5,834 nucleotides of DNA from Actinomycetes bacterium (lineage in GTDB: Bacteria; Actinomycetota; Thermoleophilia; Gaiellales; Gaiellaceae), in the NCBI GenBank assembly GCA_025350775.1, contig JANXXF010000124.1:1-5834 (forward strand), read 5' to 3'. Shown here piece after piece: positions 1 through 5,834 of the stretch; position 1 is the stretch's first letter; every line of letters begins with the position of its first letter. The notes beneath the pieces were generated by a model. It made no database searches, was not told the origin of the DNA, and saw only the letters and a list, made by a program, of their open reading frames with translations. Made by a program: the position numbers and the translations under genes.

Positions 1-516
1 CTCGGCCGGCTGCGCGGCTATCTCGGCGCTGCCATCCTCGGCGACGGCCGCGTCGCCCTGCTGCTCGACCCCGCCACGCTCGCGCGCACGCCGCTCAGGG
101 TTCGCGCCGGCACTGCTGCCGACGCAGCGCCTGCGCCGCGGCTGGCCCCCAAGGTGCTCGTCGTCGAGGACTCGTTCACCGTGCGCGAGCTGCAGCGCAG
201 CATCCTCGAGTCGGCCGGCTATCGCGTCGAGACCGCCCACGACGGCCGCCAGGCGCTCGAGCGGCTCGCGCTCGACCGCGAGATCGAGCTCGTCGTGACC
301 GACGTCGAGATGCCTGAGATGGATGGGCTGTCGCTGACGCGAGCGATCCGCAGCGACCCGTCGCGCGCCTCGCTACCGGTCGTGATCGTCACGTCGCGGT
401 CGTCGGACGAGGATCGCGCCGCCGGCATCGACGCCGGTGCCGACGCCTACATGACGAAGCCGAGCTTCGACCAGCAGGCGCTGCTCTCGACGGTCGGGCG
501 CCTCGTCGGCCGGTGA
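1..516 (+). CDS. cheA: Hybrid chemotaxis histidine kinase CheA, C-terminal part (CheW-like tail + receiver), 5'-truncated
   Basis: Frame 1 is open from the first base and ends at TGA 514-516, so this is the last 171 codons of a gene that begins upstream. Codons 1-31 (LGRLRGYLGAAILGDGRVAL, then LLDPATL) match the end of the CheW-like regulatory domain of CheA, with its 'G..ILGDG.VALLLD...L' pattern. Codons 32-50 are an Ala/Pro-rich linker. Codons 51-170 form a full receiver domain: acidic pair E56/D57, phospho-acceptor D101 in TDVEMPEMDG, T131 and K153. The KPSFDQQALL segment after the lysine is typical of receivers fused to CheA ('K..FDQ..LL'). The kinase, dimerisation and Hpt domains are outside the window. 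In such hybrids the fused receiver accepts phosphate from the Hpt domain and may act as a sink or modulator. The stop overlaps the cheB start. A CheW-receiver protein (CheV) would show the same residues, but the FDQ motif and the downstream cheB favour CheA. Confidence 0.9.
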   Translation, partial: LGRLRGYLGAAILGDGRVALLLDPATLARTPLRVRAGTAADAAPAPRLAPKVLVVEDSFTVRELQRSILESAGYRVETAHDGRQALERLALDREIELVVTDVEMPEMDGLSLTRAIRSDPSRASLPVVIVTSRSSDEDRAAGIDAGADAYMTKPSFDQQALLSTVGRLVGR

Positions 517-1550
517 CGGCCCGCAAACATCGGCGGATCGTCGTCTGCGAGGACTCGCGCACGTACGCGGTCGCGCTCTCGCGCGCGCTCCGGCACGACG
601 GCGACCTGGAGGTGGTCGGAGTGTTCCCGAGCGCCGAGGAGGCCATCGGCGCTCTACCCCGGCTCCAGCCCGACCTGCTGACGATGGACCTCGATCTACC
701 CGGGATGTCCGGGCTCGAAGCAGTCGAGCATGTGATGAGCCTGCGGCCGCTGCCGATCCTTGTGCTCTCTGCGTACGCCAGTGTCGAGCGCGCCGCCGCC
801 GTGATCGCGGCGGGCGCCCTCGACGCGGTGCGCAAGGACGAGCTCGACCTGCTCGATCCGAAGGGGCCCCACGCGGTGGCGCTGCGCCGCCGCGTCCGCG
901 TGCTGGCGGGCGCACGCGTGATCAAGCATCCTCGCGCCCATCTCCGCGTTCCCACCGCCGTCGGAGGCTCGATCGGACGTACCGCCGCCGCCGTCGGGAT
1001 GGTCGCGTCAACGGGTGGGCCGCCGGCGCTGTCCGCCGTCCTCGGCGCCCTGCCGGCAGGCTTCGCCGTGCCGATCCTTGTCCTCCAGCACATCGCGCAC
1101 GGCTTCACCGAGGGGCTTGCACGCTGGCTCGACCAGACCGTGCCGCTGCCGGTCGGCCTGGCCAGGGACGGCCAGCGGCTCGGCCCCGGCATCTGGGTGG
1201 CCCCCGAGGGCGCCCACCTCGTCGTCCGCTCCGGCCCCCGGCTCGCCCTCGACACGAGGAGCTCGGCAGGCCCGCACCGGCCGTCCGGCGATGTCCTGCT
1301 GACCAGCATGGCCGAGGCGCTCGGGGGGCTCGCCGCGGGTGTCGTGCTCACCGGCATGGGCCGTGACGGTGCGCTCGGGCTCGGTCGGATCGCCCGCGCC
1401 GGCGGTCTCACGATCGCACAGGACGAGCCGACCTCTGCCGTCTTCGGGATGCCACGCGCGGCGGCCGAGGCCGGTGCCGAAGCTGTTCTGCCACTGCGCG
1501 ACATCGCCGGCCGGCTCCTGGCCCTGCGCCCTGCCGAGGGCTCTAAATGA
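513..1550 (+). CDS. cheB: Chemotaxis response regulator CheB, protein-glutamate methylesterase / glutamine deamidase
   Basis: This 345-residue protein has the full CheB architecture and normal length. It removes methyl groups from receptor glutamates, and often deamidates receptor glutamines, opposing CheR in adaptation. The receiver domain (about residues 7-125) shows E13/D14, phospho-acceptor D59 in TMDLDLPGMSG, S86 and K108. A linker of about 30 residues follows. The catalytic domain (about 156-342) holds the Ser-His-Asp triad: S166 in VASTGGP, H193 in VLQHIAHGF and D285 in LTGMGRDGA, closely matching the spacing in enteric CheB. The start is the GTG of a GTGA overlap with the cheA stop. 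No Shine-Dalgarno sequence is evident, so translation probably depends on coupling with cheA. The receiver begins only seven residues in, so no later start is plausible. All catalytic residues are present, so the enzyme should be active and switched on by phosphate from CheA. Confidence 0.96.
   Translation: MTARKHRRIVVCEDSRTYAVALSRALRHDGDLEVVGVFPSAEEAIGALPRLQPDLLTMDLDLPGMSGLEAVEHVMSLRPLPILVLSAYASVERAAAVIAAGALDAVRKDELDLLDPKGPHAVALRRRVRVLAGARVIKHPRAHLRVPTAVGGSIGRTAAAVGMVASTGGPPALSAVLGALPAGFAVPILVLQHIAHGFTEGLARWLDQTVPLPVGLARDGQRLGPGIWVAPEGAHLVVRSGPRLALDTRSSAGPHRPSGDVLLTSMAEALGGLAAGVVLTGMGRDGALGLGRIARAGGLTIAQDEPTSAVFGMPRAAAEAGAEAVLPLRDIAGRLLALRPAEGSK
1536..1540 (+). promoter_or_regulatory. Ribosome binding site for cheR
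   Basis: GAGGG lies six bases before the ATG at 1547, inside the end of cheB. It is the clearest Shine-Dalgarno-like sequence in the + strand operon and supports the ATG of the ATGA overlap as the cheR start. Confidence 0.6.
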
Positions 1551-2746
1551 GCGAGCAGGCGGCCCTCGAACGCGTCGCCGACCTCGTCCGCCGCGAGAGC
1601 GGCCTCGAGCTGCCGGCGAACCGCCAGGCGGCCCTGCGTGCTGCGATCCGCCGCACCGGTGCGGCGGGCCCGGACGAGTTTCTCGCACTGATCGCCCGCT
1701 CGGGCAGCCGGGCCGCCGTCGAACGGCTGCTCGACGAGGTGACCGTGCAGGAGACCTCCTTCTACCGTGATGTGCGCCAGCTCGAGGCGATCGGCTGGCA
1801 TGGTCTGTACGCCGCTGCCGTGAGGGCCGATGCCGCGCTGGTGCGCGTGTGGAGCGCGGGCTGCGCGACCGGGGAGGAGGCGTACACGCTCGCGATGCTC
1901 GCGAGCGAGGCGTTTGCGCCCGGCCCGCCGCCGGTCGAGATCGTCGGTACCGACATCTCTGGTGCCGCCCTGGGTCGGGCGCTCGCAGGCCGCTACGGCC
2001 CACGCCGCGTCCGCACCGTACCGTCCGGCCTGCAGGATCGCTACCTCGCCGTTGACGGCGGCGCGCTGGTCGTGCGGCCCGCTCTGCGCAGGCTCGTCCG
2101 CTTCGCCCGGCACAACCTCGTCGGCGACGTGTCGCCGCCGGCCGGCGAGGCCCCGTTCGACCTCGTGGTGTGTCGCAACGTGCTCATCTACTTCGATCCG
2201 GAGACGGCCGAGCGCGTGGCCGGCTCGCTTGCCGGGGCTCTCCGAGCGGGCGGGACCCTGCTGCTCGGGGCGGCCGATCAGCTCGGGCGGGCGCAGCGCC
2301 TGGGGCGGGACGAGGCCACGGGCTCGAGCCACCCCGGCACGAGCGTGCACACGCGACCAGATGACCTGCTCGCCCACGCTGTCGCTGCGGCCGACGCGGG
2401 AAACACCGAGGAGGCGCTGGCCCGGATCGGGCTTCTCCTCGCACACGACCCGCTCAACGTCGGCGGCCACTTCCTCCGCGGCCTCGTCGAGTTGCCACAC
2501 GATCCGCGCGCGGCGGTGGACTCGCTGCGGCGGGCACTGCTGATCGACCCGCGGTTCAGCGTTGCTGCATTCCAGCTCGGGCGCGCGTACGATGCGCTGG
2601 GCGACGAAGCTGAGGCGCGGACGGCCTACGCGCAGGCGCTCCACACCCTGGATTCGGACGACCTCCGGTACGACCAGCTGTTAGGCCAGATAGACCTCGG
2701 CGACGTGGCAACCGCCATTCGCGCGAGAATCAGCGCACTCACATGA
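1547..2746 (+). CDS. cheR: Chemotaxis protein methyltransferase CheR with C-terminal TPR region
   Basis: This 399-residue protein transfers methyl groups from S-adenosylmethionine to receptor glutamates. Residues 1-75 are the all-helical N-terminal domain, ending in the CheR signature VTVQETSFYRD (R74 in the RD position). Residues 100-245 are the SAM-dependent catalytic domain: VWSAGCATGEEAYTLAM (102-117, glycine-rich SAM loop), GTDIS (134-138, acidic residue for the SAM ribose), RHNL (188-191) and DLVVCRNVLIYFD (205-217). Plain CheR proteins end near residue 270-290. Here about 130 more residues follow, with TPR-like helix pairs at about 272-304, 305-335 and 338-370 (for example AVDSLRRALLIDP and AFQLGRAYDALGDEAEA). 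TPR-tailed CheR occurs in Wsp-type and other non-flagellar systems (WspC is the model). The usual 'G.SE.L' after the last strand reads GAADQL here, a small deviation. The start is ATG in an ATGA overlap with cheB, with GAGGG upstream. Confidence 0.95.
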   Translation: MSEQAALERVADLVRRESGLELPANRQAALRAAIRRTGAAGPDEFLALIARSGSRAAVERLLDEVTVQETSFYRDVRQLEAIGWHGLYAAAVRADAALVRVWSAGCATGEEAYTLAMLASEAFAPGPPPVEIVGTDISGAALGRALAGRYGPRRVRTVPSGLQDRYLAVDGGALVVRPALRRLVRFARHNLVGDVSPPAGEAPFDLVVCRNVLIYFDPETAERVAGSLAGALRAGGTLLLGAADQLGRAQRLGRDEATGSSHPGTSVHTRPDDLLAHAVAAADAGNTEEALARIGLLLAHDPLNVGGHFLRGLVELPHDPRAAVDSLRRALLIDPRFSVAAFQLGRAYDALGDEAEARTAYAQALHTLDSDDLRYDQLLGQIDLGDVATAIRARISALT

Positions 2747-3426
2747 AGACCATCCTCCTCATCGACGACAGCGAGACCCAGCGGGTCGTGCTCACCGACC
2801 GCCTGCAGCGACTCGGCTACGTCGTGACGAGCGCCGCGGACGGTCGCGCCGGACTGCGCGAGCTGTACAACCGCCGCCCCGACATTGTCCTGCTCGACGT
2901 CCTCATGCCGGAGCTCGACGGCTGGGGCACGCTCGAGCGCATCCGTGAGATCTCCGACGTGCCCGTGATCATGCTCACCTCGCAGGACACGGAGATCGAC
3001 CGTGTCCGCGGCCTGCGCGGCGGCGCCGACGACTACGTGGGCAAGCCGTTCAGCCCTGCCGAGCTGGCCGCCCGCGTCGAGGCCGTGCTACGCCGCACCG
3101 GCGAGCGCGAGAAGGTGCGCGACCGCTTCGACGACGGTGTCGTGATGATCGACTTCGGCACGCGTGACGTGACGATCCGCGGAAACGCCGTCCACCTGAC
3201 ACCGCTGGAGTTCCGCCTGCTCGCCGCGCTCACCGAGCATGCCGGTCAGGTGCTCTCGCGCGACCAGCTACTCGACCTCGTGTGGGGCTCCACCTACGAC
3301 GTCACCGACGACCAGGTGAAGACGTACATCGGCTACCTGCGGCGCAAGATCGGTGACGACGCCGTGGACTCCCAACTGATCGAGACGGTGCGTGGCTTCG
3401 GGTACCGGTACCGCCGCCAGACGTGA
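2743..3426 (+). CDS. OmpR/PhoB-family response regulator (receiver + winged helix)
   Basis: This 227-residue two-domain regulator has the family's usual length. The receiver (1-118) shows D8/D9, phospho-acceptor D52 in LLDVLMPELDG, T79 and K101 in GKPFSPAEL. The helix 4 to helix 5 region (RGLRGGADDY, then ELAARVEAVLRR) is the conserved OmpR-family dimerisation face. The DNA-binding winged helix (about 130-225) is complete: LTPLEFRLLAAL, VLSRDQLLDLVWG, recognition helix VKTYIGYLRRKIG and wing ETVRGFGYRYR. It should bind direct-repeat DNA as a phosphorylated dimer and control transcription. The ATG is in an ATGA overlap with cheR, so it is made with the che proteins. No dedicated histidine kinase sits beside it within the window. 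CheA is the likely phosphodonor, which is inference. A transcription factor as output sets this cluster apart from flagellar che operons. Its target genes cannot be told from the window. Confidence 0.95.
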   Translation: MKTILLIDDSETQRVVLTDRLQRLGYVVTSAADGRAGLRELYNRRPDIVLLDVLMPELDGWGTLERIREISDVPVIMLTSQDTEIDRVRGLRGGADDYVGKPFSPAELAARVEAVLRRTGEREKVRDRFDDGVVMIDFGTRDVTIRGNAVHLTPLEFRLLAALTEHAGQVLSRDQLLDLVWGSTYDVTDDQVKTYIGYLRRKIGDDAVDSQLIETVRGFGYRYRRQT

Positions 3427-3800
3427 CCTGTCACGACCGCATCGTCATCGCGGACGACTCGAGGACTGCTGTCGCCGTCCTTTCGTTCGCGCTCGCGAAG
3501 GAGGGCTACGAGGTCGTCACCGCCAGGGACGGCGTCGAGGCGCTCGAGCGGGTCCGCGAGGCGGCGCCACGGCTCGTCATCCTCGACGGGATGATGCCGC
3601 GCAAGGACGGCTTCACGGTGGCTGCCGAGATCCGCGCGGACAGCAGCATCGATCCGCAGCCGCACATCATCATGGTCACCGCCGAGGGCCGCGACGACGA
3701 CCGCGACCGCGCGGCGACCGCCGGGGTCGACGACTTTCTGACGAAGCCGTTCAGCCCGTCGCAGCTGCTCGAGCGCGTCCGTTCTGCGCTCGCCGGCTAG
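3423..3800 (+). CDS. Single-domain response regulator (CheY-like receiver)
   Basis: These 125 residues are one complete receiver domain with no output domain. Visible key residues are D11/D12 (metal binding), phospho-acceptor D55 in VILDGMMPRKDG, T86 in IIMVTAEG and K108 in LTKPFSPSQLLERV. The first beta strand starts at about residue 6, so the GTG at 3423, in a GTGA overlap with the preceding regulator, is the only start that keeps the fold. No Shine-Dalgarno sequence is evident. It is the last gene of the + strand operon. Possible roles are a diffusible CheY-type output to a motor or enzyme, a phosphate sink, or a phosphorelay intermediate. Nothing in the sequence decides among them. It resembles generic, PilG/FrzZ-type receivers as much as motor-binding CheY, so no gene symbol is given. 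Confidence 0.92.
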   Translation: MTCHDRIVIADDSRTAVAVLSFALAKEGYEVVTARDGVEALERVREAAPRLVILDGMMPRKDGFTVAAEIRADSSIDPQPHIIMVTAEGRDDDRDRAATAGVDDFLTKPFSPSQLLERVRSALAG

Positions 3801-3868
3801 GAGCCGGTCAGCGGCGGGACGCGCTGGGCGGCGAGGCGGGACCTCTCGACGACAGCGCGCGCGCCGAG
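3801..3868. other. Convergent intergenic gap, no clear terminator
   Basis: These 68 bases separate the ends of two converging operons. The stretch is GC-rich with no T-run on either strand. An alternating GC run (about 3855-3864) and the complementary pair ACGCGCT (3819-3825) / AGCGCGT (3871-3877) could form weak stems, but the loop is about 45 bases, so it is not a convincing intrinsic terminator. Termination may be Rho-dependent or lie inside the opposing genes. Confidence 0.5.
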
Positions 3869-4255
3869 CTAGCGCGTGAACAGCTGATCGAGCGCCCGGA
3901 AGACCTCACGCTCGAAGGCGCTCGCGCCGCCTTCGGGGCCGAGCCCCTGGAGCGACCGCTCGAGCCAGTGCTCGATCGTGGCCCGCAGGTCGGGGAGGCT
4001 CGTGGCGAGGCCGCCGAGCGGGCTGTCGGCCGCGTCGAGCAGCAGCTGCTCGCGCGACTCGTCGCGACGGCAGGCGACGGCGTCGAGTCCGCGGAGGACG
4101 GTCGCGGCGCCGGGCCGGGGCGTGCAGGGGTCGTGGAGGCCGGTCTCGCCGTAGCCAGGGGCGCCGTGGGTGAGCTCGATCGCGAGCAGGGCCGCGGCCG
4201 CTGCCCCGGCGACGGCGAGCACGATGGGGCCGCGACGGCGGAGGCGGCCGGTCAT
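3869..4255 (-). CDS. Small membrane-anchored protein with two cysteines, unknown function
   Basis: This 128-residue protein is not a named family that I can assign. Residues 1-9 are basic (MTGRLRRRG), followed by a hydrophobic helix at about 11-28 (IVLAVAGAAAAALLAIEL). By the positive-inside rule the remaining 100 residues are outside the membrane. No lipobox is visible; the helix could be an anchor or an uncleaved signal. The outer part has two cysteines, C44 in LHDPCTPRPG and C62 in LDAVACRRDESREQLLLDA, which could form a disulfide. The 'LD..AC....SREQL' pattern looks like a conserved motif I associate from memory with secreted actinobacterial proteins. The C-terminal third is amphipathic helix (RATIEHWLERSL, FEREVFRALDQL). 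Its ATG overlaps the stop of the MFS gene (ATGA on the minus strand), with GGAG six bases upstream, so the two are co-translated and the protein may be an accessory partner of the transporter. Confidence 0.8.
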   Translation of the reverse strand: MTGRLRRRGPIVLAVAGAAAAALLAIELTHGAPGYGETGLHDPCTPRPGAATVLRGLDAVACRRDESREQLLLDAADSPLGGLATSLPDLRATIEHWLERSLQGLGPEGGASAFEREVFRALDQLFTR

Positions 4256-5601
4256 GTTGCTCTCCGGTGTGGCAGCGTGAGGGCTGCGGCCAGGGCGAGC
4301 AGCGCTGCTGCGATGAACGAGCGCCGGAAGCTGCGGGCGATGGGCGCAGTCGTGGCCTCGGTGAAGGTGCGTTGCAGCTCGGTGAGGGCGTGAGAGGCGC
4401 CGTCCTTGCGCTGCCGGGCGGCGAAGGGGCGGGAGAAGTCGGGGATGCGGCCCGCGGGTGCCGCGCGCAATGTGCGGTGCAGATCGAGCGACAGCGGCAC
4501 CTTCGTCGTGATTGGCAGCGGTGAGTCGAGCACGAGCGAGACGCCGAGCAGCGTCGCGCGCTCCTGGCCCCGGGTGACGTCGTGGGCGAGCATCGGCGTG
4601 ACGACGAGCAGGCCGAGAACAAGGCCGATGTGGCGTGCGGCGATCGAGCTGGCGCCGGCGCCGGCGATGTCGCGCGGATGGAGCAGCGCACGGCCGGTGA
4701 GCACCGGGACCGCGGTGCCGAAGCCGAGGCCGCAGAGCACGAGCGCCGGGATGATCCAGCCGAGACCGGTGCCCGGGACGAGTGCGAGCGCGGCGAGCCC
4801 GGCCGCGAGCAGCACGGCGCCGGCAGCTGCCGCGGCTGTGTCACGGAGGCCGCGGAGCAGGCGGGGCGCGGCGAGCGCTGCCAGCGGTAGCGTCGAGACG
4901 ATCACGGCGGCGGCGACCGGCGACCGGCGCCAGACATCGACGAGCAGGACGACGGCGAGGAACAACACCCCGACGAGGCCGGCCGAGACGAGGGCGAGGC
5001 CGACGTTGGCGCGGAACCGGTCGAGCGCGCGGGTCGGTGCGACCGCCAGGGGCGTGGGCGGGAGCGGCGGCAGGCCCCGTAGCGCCAGCAGCGCCAGCAG
5101 CGCAACTGGCGCCTGGGCCGCGAAGATCGCCCGCCAGTCGAACAGCTCGGTCAGGATGCCACCCGCGGCCGGGCCGACGGCGACGCCCACGGTGCTCGCG
5201 AGCGCCCAGGTGGTGATGCCGCAGGCATACGACCCGGTGGCAGCTGCGAGCGCGGGCAGCGCCGCTGCCAGCACGAAGGCCGCACCCGCGCCCTGCACGA
5301 CGCGCAGCCCGATCAGCAGGCCCAGCGATCCGGCCACGGCGCAGCCGACCGAGCCGATCAGGAACGTGACGAGGCCGAAGGCGCACAGTCGCGCCGGCCC
5401 GATCCGCCGGACGACGTCCGCGAGCGCCAGCGCGAGCCCGGCCACGGCGAGGTTGTACGCCGTCACAACCCAGGCGACGTCGCCGATCTGTGCGTCGAAG
5501 CGTGCGAGGATCTCCGGCAGGCCGAGCACGACGATCGACGAGTCGGCGAACGCGAGCGCGGCCGCGGCGGCGAGTAGCGCGATGCGGAGCTCGCGAGGCA
5601 T
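4252..5601 (-). CDS. MFS transporter, DHA2 (EmrB/QacA)-like drug/solute efflux permease
   Basis: This 449-residue inner-membrane protein has about 12 hydrophobic segments. MFS landmarks: DSSIVVLGLPEI in helix 1 (residues 20-31; the DHA families have 'lD.tiv.valP'), WVVTAYNLAVAG in helix 2 (44-55), a degenerate motif A (LADVVRRIGPARL, 60-72), motif B LRVVQGAGAAF (99-109) and motif C GPAAGGILTELFDWRAIF (143-160). Motif C marks drug:H+ antiporters, so proton-driven export is likely; the substrate is unknown. Canonical DHA2 members have 14 helices and are often about 500 residues; this one is shorter. An 84-residue hydrophilic stretch (341-424) sits between the penultimate and last helices. The ATG directly follows the TAG of the upstream gene with no gap and has no obvious Shine-Dalgarno sequence, suggesting termination-reinitiation. 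The stop overlaps the small two-cysteine gene. Confidence 0.88.
   Translation of the reverse strand: MPRELRIALLAAAAALAFADSSIVVLGLPEILARFDAQIGDVAWVVTAYNLAVAGLALALADVVRRIGPARLCAFGLVTFLIGSVGCAVAGSLGLLIGLRVVQGAGAAFVLAAALPALAAATGSYACGITTWALASTVGVAVGPAAGGILTELFDWRAIFAAQAPVALLALLALRGLPPLPPTPLAVAPTRALDRFRANVGLALVSAGLVGVLFLAVVLLVDVWRRSPVAAAVIVSTLPLAALAAPRLLRGLRDTAAAAAGAVLLAAGLAALALVPGTGLGWIIPALVLCGLGFGTAVPVLTGRALLHPRDIAGAGASSIAARHIGLVLGLLVVTPMLAHDVTRGQERATLLGVSLVLDSPLPITTKVPLSLDLHRTLRAAPAGRIPDFSRPFAARQRKDGASHALTELQRTFTEATTAPIARSFRRSFIAAALLALAAALTLPHRRAT
4262..4265 (-). promoter_or_regulatory. Ribosome binding site for the small two-cysteine protein
   Basis: Read on the minus strand, GGAG is six bases upstream of the ATG at 4255-4253. 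It lies within the end of the MFS gene and supports the chosen start of the downstream gene. Confidence 0.55.
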
Positions 5602-5834
5602 CTATCGGCCGACCGGAGCGGGCGGCGGCGTGGGGGAGGTCGCCGCGGGTGGGAGAGGCGTGGAGAGGGAGCGCCCGGGGCGCAGGTCGCCGGCCACAGC
5701 GACCGCGGCGACGACGCCCGCGACCAGCAGCAACTCTGCGCCGAGGGTGACACCGATACGGTCTCGCCGCGGTGCCGCGCCGGGCGCCACCACGGGCGTC
5801 GCGCCCCCGCCGTGCGTCACGCCCCCGCCTGGCG
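5602..5834 (-). CDS. C-terminal part of a membrane protein with proline-rich tail (5'-truncated at window edge)
   Basis: The minus-strand frame ends at TAG 5604-5602 and stays open to the window edge, so the gene probably starts outside. A GTG at 5820 would give a stand-alone 72-residue protein and cannot be excluded. Counting from that GTG, residues 1-16 are Gly/Ala/Pro-rich, RRDR is at 18-21, a hydrophobic helix (VTLGAELLLVAGVVAAVAVAG) spans about 24-44, and a Pro/Ser/Thr-rich tail of about 28 residues follows. By charge the helix would be inside-to-outside with the tail external. A basic stretch, then 'GAELLLVAGVV', then a short Pro-containing tail recalls the last helix of CopD-type copper-resistance membrane proteins. 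The similarity is too short to name the protein. It abuts the MFS start, so the two are in one operon. Confidence 0.6.
   Translation of the reverse strand, partial: PGGGVTHGGGATPVVAPGAAPRRDRIGVTLGAELLLVAGVVAAVAVAGDLRPGRSLSTPLPPAATSPTPPPAPVGR

Noticed and set aside
389..2644. Open frame of 751 codons on the minus strand, antisense to cheB and cheR
   Set aside because: It is low-complexity, Arg/Ala/Pro-rich translation expected opposite high-GC coding sequence. The + strand frames here carry complete catalytic motifs of known families.
3401..3412. Perfect 12-base palindrome GGTACCGGTACC near the end of the regulator gene
   Set aside because: It lies in codons for the conserved wing (GYRYR) of the winged helix and is explained by coding. 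It is not placed as an operator or terminator.
3855..3877. Possible GC-rich hairpin as a bidirectional terminator
   Set aside because: The stem is only about 5 bases with no T-tract on either side; alternating GC is common by chance at this composition.
3392..4393. Open frame of 333 codons on the + strand running across the lone receiver gene and the convergent minus-strand genes
   Set aside because: The product is Arg/Gly/Ala-rich without domain motifs and spans the ends of two well-supported opposing genes.
5081..5104. Short tandem repeat of about 9 bases (GCGCCAGCA)
   Set aside because: It encodes LLALLAL within an MFS membrane helix; codon repetition explains it.
1..5834. CRISPR arrays, tRNA or rRNA genes, insertion sequences
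   Set aside because: No spaced repeats, no recognisable RNA gene, no transposase or terminal inverted repeats seen; almost every base is in a supported protein gene.

Overview
This is a high-GC, densely coded window, nearly all coding, with strong G/C third positions and 4-base gene overlaps. That composition fits an actinobacterial-type genome. A Thermoleophilia/Solirubrobacterales-like source is a guess from the style of the proteins, not something the sequence proves.

Bases 1-3800 (+ strand) are the distal part of a chemosensory (che) operon. In order: the C-terminal end of a hybrid CheA kinase (tail of the CheW-like domain plus a fused receiver), CheB methylesterase, CheR methyltransferase with a C-terminal TPR region, an OmpR/PhoB-type response regulator with a winged-helix DNA-binding domain, and a stand-alone CheY-like receiver. 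Each of the four junctions is a 4-base GTGA or ATGA overlap, so the genes are almost certainly co-transcribed and translationally coupled. CheA-REC plus CheB plus TPR-CheR is the gene set of Wsp-like and other 'alternative cellular function' chemosensory systems rather than a classical flagellar operon. The output candidates here are a transcription factor and a single-domain receiver, so the pathway probably controls gene expression, perhaps with a second branch through the CheY-like protein. Receptors, CheW and most of CheA would lie upstream of the window.

Bases 3801-3868 are a short convergent intergenic gap with no clear terminator.

Bases 3869-5834 are on the minus strand and read towards the che operon. 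In transcription order: the C-terminal end of an unidentified membrane protein with a proline-rich tail, an MFS transporter of the DHA2 (EmrB/QacA) type with a long hydrophilic loop before its last membrane helix, and a small membrane-anchored protein with two cysteines. These genes abut (TAG directly followed by ATG) or overlap (ATGA), so they form a separate operon. Nothing in the window links it functionally to the che genes.
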